From positions 216,001 through 280,000 of the forward strand of contig JAWRVZ010000029.1 in NCBI GenBank assembly GCA_037043235.1: a DNA stretch of 64,000 nucleotides. The letters are read 5' to 3'. This stretch comes from Rhodeus uyekii (Eukaryota; Chordata; Actinopteri; Cypriniformes; Acheilognathidae). A model generated the notes under the pieces. It searched no databases. It had not been told where the DNA came from and saw only the letters and a list, made by a program, of their open reading frames with translations. The position numbers and the translations under genes are program-made. Shown piece after piece: positions 59,828 through 64,000 of the stretch; position 1 is the first letter of the stretch; each line of letters opens with the position of its first letter.

Positions 59828-62800
59828 GTAAGAAAGAGTGTGATCAGAGTGATCCGTAAATCCTAAACCAGAATTAAATTCATTATAATGTCACATTAAA
59901 TCAGTGGCACTTTGAGATCATTTTTGTAATTCAGGGTGAAAACCTTTACTGGGTCACATTTCATCCCAAAGTCAAGAGAAGAATAAGGATACATATTTTG
60001 AATTATTAAAAAAAGTGAAACCTACTTTAGTTATTTATTTAGACATCGTTATCAAGACAAATAAATACCACACAGGTATTGTATTTTTTAGTGAGTGTTA
60101 AAGGGATAGTTCAGCCAAAAAGGCCAATTCTGTCATTAATTACATTAATTCTTATGTCGTTCCAAACCCGAGAACCAATGAGGTTCATTCTTGTGTTACG
60201 CAAATTTGGTTGAGCTTCTGTTTATGTTCGCTGATCAATGATTATATGTGAATAAAAGCCTAAATTAAATCTGATTATTTAAAGTGATCTTCGAGTCTCC
60301 TCAGACAATTTAGACTAAACCTCTCTGTTCATATGGATTAGTTTTACGATATCGTTATTACATTTTTGATTAATCAAAGTGGTAGGTGCGTAGCTGTCAA
60401 TGGAGGGGCAGAAATCTCTCAGATTTCATCAAAAAGATCTTCGTTTGTTTTCCGAAGATGAATGAAAGTCTTACGGGTTTGGAACGACGTGAGTGATTAA
60501 TGACAGAATTTTAATTCTTGTATGAACTAACCATTTACGTAAAGTTATGATATTAATATAATAAAACTATAACAATAATGCCACAACAGGTCAGACAAGA
60601 TGAAGAGCACAGGATCTACAGGGGTTGGACAGTGAAACCTTAGACCACAATAATTTATTAGTATGCTGTAGAGCCTACTTTTGTGGCTAATACTGCCAGG
60701 GTTGGGGTGAAGGGATTAGGCGAGGGCCCAATGATGCAATGAGATTGTATTGTTTTATTTTTATTAATAAAAGCCAAACAAAACTACCCAGAGGAGGGTT
60801 ATTTGACTTGACTTGAAGAGTAGCGACGTCAACATACAACAACGAACCAGCAAACACAGGGAGAATAAATAGGGAAAAAACAAGGCAGGTAATGAGGGAG
60901 GACAGGTGGGGCAAATCAAACCAACAACGAGGTAGCAATACGGGTAGGTGTTACGCGACAGACAGGAGAGCACACAGCACAATAAACACATGTGACAAGC
61001 CATCTGCTCACGCAGAACATGACATGAACACGCAGCCAATGAGACACTTATAAACTGCAAGTTCACACAAAACAAGACGGCATGAAAGCACCCGGGCGAT
61101 GTAAACATGAACTGCGTGCTACACGACAACTGACGTGGAGAAGAGAGCGCGCAGCCTGAGCGAACATGAAACTGCACGCACTCACAGAACATGACAGAAT
61201 GCATGAACGAACACTCATCTTGTGCGCTCAAGACAACAGAAGACAAACGCACAATCTCCGAATCCTGAAACACAAAACCGAAGACTAGAATCGGGATCGA
61301 ACACCACGCCCCGCACACAAGACAGATCACGTGGACAATAAAGTGTACGGCTCGAGGGAACTCGAAACCGCACACTCACACAAAAGACGAGACATTACAG
61401 GAGTGTCAGAGCTCTGCCACAATACCAAGAAATGACTAAACCGAATGTGACAGAACCCTGACAAACACGGCATCAGTTCGTCTAAGGAATGACAGATACA
61501 TGTCCTTCACAGTGGTCAAAGGGATTTTGAGCCATTCCCCTTCCAGGACAATGGCAAGATCACTATGTGATGCTGGTGGAGGAAAATGTTTCATGACTCG
61601 CTACTCTAAAATACCCAAGTTAGTTTTTGTGCAGTTTTTTTGTTTTGTTTTGGGTTTCAATTTAATTTAAATAACAGTAAAAAGTACAAAAAATACCATA
61701 CACTGTTTTGTTTATTAATTGAAAAATATAATTAATATAATATTGATGTTTTTTTTGTAGACATCCTGAAGATTTACCACCTGTGGCATTTTACCTCTCT
61801 AACAAAACTCCAGCTGGATAATAACGTTATTGAGAGGATCGAAGGGTTAGAAAACCTCACTAATCTGGTCTGGCTGGGTGAGTTCAGACTGATATAAAAA
61901 AAAAACAGATCCGGAGAATCTCCAAACACTAATCCACAGTTCTTGTATTCCTCAGATCTGTCATTCAATAATATTGAAGCGATTGAGGGACTGGACTCTC
62001 TGGTGAAACTTCAGGACTTGAGTTTGTTCAGCAACCGTATTTCCGTCATTGAAAACTTGGACTCGCTGCAGAGCTTGCACATCCTCTCTATTGGAAGCAA
62101 CGCCATTGCTCAGCTGGATAACGTAAGCATTTTTAGACAATGTGGAATCCCCGAAGGACGAAAATGAGTCTGATATAATTAAGATATGCAGATGTCCACT
62201 AATTTGTTTCAAATAAGTAGTTAACGAGTGTCATTCAAACATAAAACGAGAGGAAATCAAATCCAACCCCGCAGGTGCTGTACCTCAGAAAGTTCAAGAA
62301 TTTACGCACTCTCAACCTTGCGGGAAATCCCATCTGTGATGAAGAGAGCTATAAGCTATTTGTGACGGCATACCTTCCAGACTTGGTTTATCTGGACTAC
62401 AGACTGCTGGATGAACAAATGGTTAGTGAGACATTAATAAATAATTTCTCATACAGTATATCCTTGTTGCTTGGATTAGTTTTTCAGCTAACCGCTTATG
62501 AAAAAGAAGTACACTTGAACACTAAAAAGAGTACTTATTATGGAAATAATATACTTTAAATAAGAATACTTAAGTGCAAGCTGAACGTAATGTAATTGCT
62601 TATTACACTTATTATAATAAACACAATTAGATGATCCTTTATTACATTTGATTAATTATTTGCTGCAATGCTGATAGTATATTAGTCAGCAAAAAATAAT
62701 TGCACTTTATTATGTTAAATTTTGCTTATGAAAATATAAATAAATAATATATATAAAATATATGAATAAATATAAAAATAAATATATAAATAAATACCGC

Positions 62801-63804
62801 TTATAAAAAAGAAATACACTTGCACACTAAAAAGAGTACTTATTATGGAAATAATATACTTTAAATAAGAATACTTAATACTTTGAAGACTGAACGTAAT
62901 GTTTTCTGACACTTAATTGCTTATTACACTTATTATAGTCAACACCATTAGATGATCCTTTATTATTTATATAAAGCGCTATATAAATGTCATGAATTAT
63001 TATTATATTTTATGAATGATTTGCTGCAATGCTTTAGTATATTAGTCAGCAAAAAATAATTGCACTTTATTAAAGCATGACCGAAGAATATTGAAACAAT
63101 GTTTTAAAATGTACTTTAAATTTTTAATTTTACATTATTACAAAGTGCACTTTTAAAAAATCTTCTTAAGCGAGTTCAGAAACAGTCATGATAGCGAACT
63201 CTAAGTGCACTTATGTATTCATTCAATTAATGTTATAGTATCTGCAAGTACACTTTTATAAAAATTCAAAGAACACATACAATACATTTAAACACGCATC
63301 TATTTTTCACAAGGGATAGCAAACATTTGTCCTAATGTTCTTTTTTGTTTTTGTACTTTGGTTCTGTTCATAATTCATCATTTATGCTTACATATAAAGC
63401 GTGAAGCTGCCTTTGCAAAGTATCAGTACGCTGTAGAAGAAATGCAGCACAACGAGCTCCAGGAGCAGGAGGCAGTGGAGGCTCAGAAGATCAGCAACGA
63501 GGAGCTTCAACTGCACAAGGTGACCATGCCATCCATCTCATTCATCTACAGTTCTGGATTTAATAAGTCAGACTTACTACAGTGTTTGAAACACAGCACT
63601 GTATTAAAATCCTTCTTACTTCTTTCTACTAGACATGCAAACCTACATTTAATATATAGTAGTGAATAAATACTGCTTGCTTCTCTCACAGAGCGCATTC
63701 GTGGAGTTCTTGAATGGACCTCAACTTTTCAACAGCATGTTTGCTGAGGATCCTGATGCCGAGAATCTGGCTCTTCTCCCTGGAATGGATGCATTGCTGG
63801 AGAC
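59674..63804 (+). CDS. drc3: drc3 (lrrc48), dynein regulatory complex subunit 3 (5' half; 3' end outside window)
   Basis: Leucine-rich-repeat subunit of the nexin-dynein regulatory complex in motile cilia. Plus-strand coding exons: 59674-59827, 61761-61877, 61956-62122, 62275-62421, 63400-63519, 63692-63804; phases agree throughout, giving about 273 residues (human about 523). Residues 52-195 hold SDS22-like LRRs (LQLDNNVIERIEGLENLTNL; LSFNNIEAIEGLDSL), then an LRR cap with AYLPDLVYLDYR and a coiled-coil start. The start MSWKQDEPKVMDEEML aligns with human VMDDDML. Head-to-head with tom1l2. The last exon here ends at a U12-type donor. Confidence 0.95.
60098..60536. mobile_element. MITE of the TTAAAGGGAT family
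   Basis: Left TTAAAGGGATAGTTCAGCCA and AATTCTGTCATTAATTAC; right GTGATTAATGACAGAATTTT and TATGAACTAACCATTTA, inverted. Diverged relative of 34425-34920. Confidence 0.8.
60694..61463 (-). mobile_element. solo LTR, second copy of the 2611-4024 family
   Basis: On the minus strand it begins TGTCAGGGTTCTGTCACATT and ends CAACCCTGGCA. Flanks AATAC and AACAC look like a 5-bp target duplication with one mismatch. 770 bp, uninterrupted. AATAAA on the minus strand near the 3' end. Confidence 0.85.
61761..61877 (+). CDS. drc3: drc3 coding exon 2 (LRR)
   Basis: Acceptor TTTTTTGTAG, donor GTGAGTT. Encodes NILKIYHLWHFTSLTKLQLD and NNVIERIEGLENLTNLVWL, matching human NILRIDNLWQFENLRKLQLD. Confidence 0.96.
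61956..62122 (+). CDS. drc3: drc3 coding exon 3 (LRR)
   Basis: Acceptor TTGTATTCCTCAG, donor GTAAGC. Encodes DLSFNNIEAIEGLDSLVKLQ, DLSLFSNRISVIENLDSLQS and LHILSIGSNAIAQLDN, three SDS22-type repeats. Confidence 0.96.
62275..62421 (+). CDS. drc3: drc3 coding exon 4 (LRR cap)
   Basis: Acceptor CAACCCCGCAG, donor GTTAGT, 49 codons. Encodes VLYLRKFKNLRTLNLAGNPI then CDEESYKLFVTAYLPDLVYL and DYRLLDEQM. Confidence 0.96.
62422..63399 (+). other. drc3 intron 4 with a tandem duplication
   Basis: AT-rich intron of 978 nt. Bases 62491-62713 and 62796-63073 are direct repeats (AAAAGAGTACTTATTATGGA and TTAGTCAGCAAAAAATAATT in both). The second copy carries an insertion of about 50 bp. Confidence 0.85.
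63400..63519 (+). CDS. drc3: drc3 coding exon 5 (coiled coil)
   Basis: Acceptor ACATATAAAG (weak pyrimidine tract), donor GTGACC, 40 codons. Encodes REAAFAKYQYAVEEMQHNEL and QEQEAVEAQKISNEELQLHK, charged and helical, matching human AEAKHQYSIDELKHQENL. Confidence 0.92.
63692..63804 (+). CDS. drc3: drc3 coding exon 6, ends at a U12-type donor
   Basis: Acceptor TTCTCTCACAG. Encodes SAFVEFLNGPQLFNSMFAED and PDAENLALLPGMDALLE plus AC of a Thr codon; human reads TAFVEHLNGSFLFDSMYAED and GELLETYKDK. No GT occurs at the homologous boundary; the next bases are ATATCCTTG, the U12-type AT-AC donor consensus. The following exon is outside the window. Confidence 0.88.
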
Positions 63805-64000
63805 ATATCCTTGTTGCCAATGGCGAAATATACAAATCAAACCACTAATGAAAGCAATGCTCTTAAAAATAGGGTTCTTTCTTTGCTATTGATGGTTCCA
63901 TGAAGAACCTCTAATATTCATGTAACTTTTCTTTGGATTAGATGTTCTGTAGATTATAAAAATGCTGTTCAGATTAAAAAAAATACTTTCTTTTCAGAAA
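63805..64000 (+). other. start of drc3 intron 6
   Basis: Begins ATATCCTT. No U12 branch-point word such as TTCCTTAAC, and no AC acceptor with the right reading frame, is visible before the window ends. Confidence 0.6.

Larger units (their letters stand above)
59828..61760 (+). other. drc3 intron 1
   Basis: Contains the MITE at 60098-60536 and the LTR at 60694-61463. Nothing else recognised. Confidence 0.75.

Noticed and set aside
60764..61375. 203-codon minus-strand open frame
   Set aside because: It lies entirely inside an LTR and resembles no known protein.

Overview
The window is vertebrate genomic DNA, almost certainly from a ray-finned fish and most likely a cypriniform. It carries parts or all of three multi-exon genes with GT-AG introns, tRNA-derived SINEs with an L2-type 3' tail of the kind common in cyprinids, many small non-autonomous DNA transposons and very long CA/TG arrays. 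The order and orientation srebf1(-), tom1l2(-), drc3(+) match what I recall of the SREBF1-TOM1L2-DRC3 block on human chromosome 17p11.2. The species call is an inference.

Layout. (1) 1-15255, minus strand: eleven 5' coding exons of srebf1, the sterol regulatory element-binding transcription factor. The acidic activation domain, bHLH-zipper, S1P and S2P cleavage region, both membrane segments and the start of the regulatory domain are here; the rest of the regulatory domain lies beyond base 1. Introns hold an LTR with a nested Tigger-like element, a hAT insertion, SINEs and an 87-unit CA tract. (2) 15256-about 16100: srebf1 promoter region with CCAAT boxes, a 39-bp tandem repeat, and an SRE-like motif next to a CRE. 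(3) 16100-21835: intergenic DNA and presumed tom1l2 3' UTR, rich in small transposons. (4) 21836-59017, minus strand: complete tom1l2 coding sequence in 16 exons (548 codons with a candidate cassette exon, 526 without), encoding VHS and GAT domains, a clathrin-box-like motif and a C-terminal IEEWL motif. Intron 1 is 15.3 kb and intron 2 is 4.5 kb; both are full of repeats. (5) 59018-59673: a short divergent promoter with a GC box and CCAAT on the tom1l2 side and a perfect RFX X-box palindrome on the drc3 side. (6) 59674-64000, plus strand: the first six coding exons of drc3, an axonemal nexin-dynein regulatory complex subunit. The sixth exon ends at a perfect U12-type AT-AC donor.

The genes do not form an operon or a single pathway: srebf1 controls lipid synthesis, tom1l2 acts in endosomal sorting, and drc3 is ciliary. 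The tom1l2-drc3 pair probably shares a bidirectional promoter.

Points most worth a second look: the U12-type donor in drc3; a poly-G tract at the srebf1 exon 8 donor whose length puts the next exon out of frame; a 66-nt phase-0 exon in tom1l2 adding a second IxxWL motif; the X-box in the shared promoter; a near-perfect 2 x 139 bp palindrome; and several nested transposons with readable target-site duplications. I found no CRISPR arrays, no functional tRNA or rRNA gene and no recognisable viral gene.
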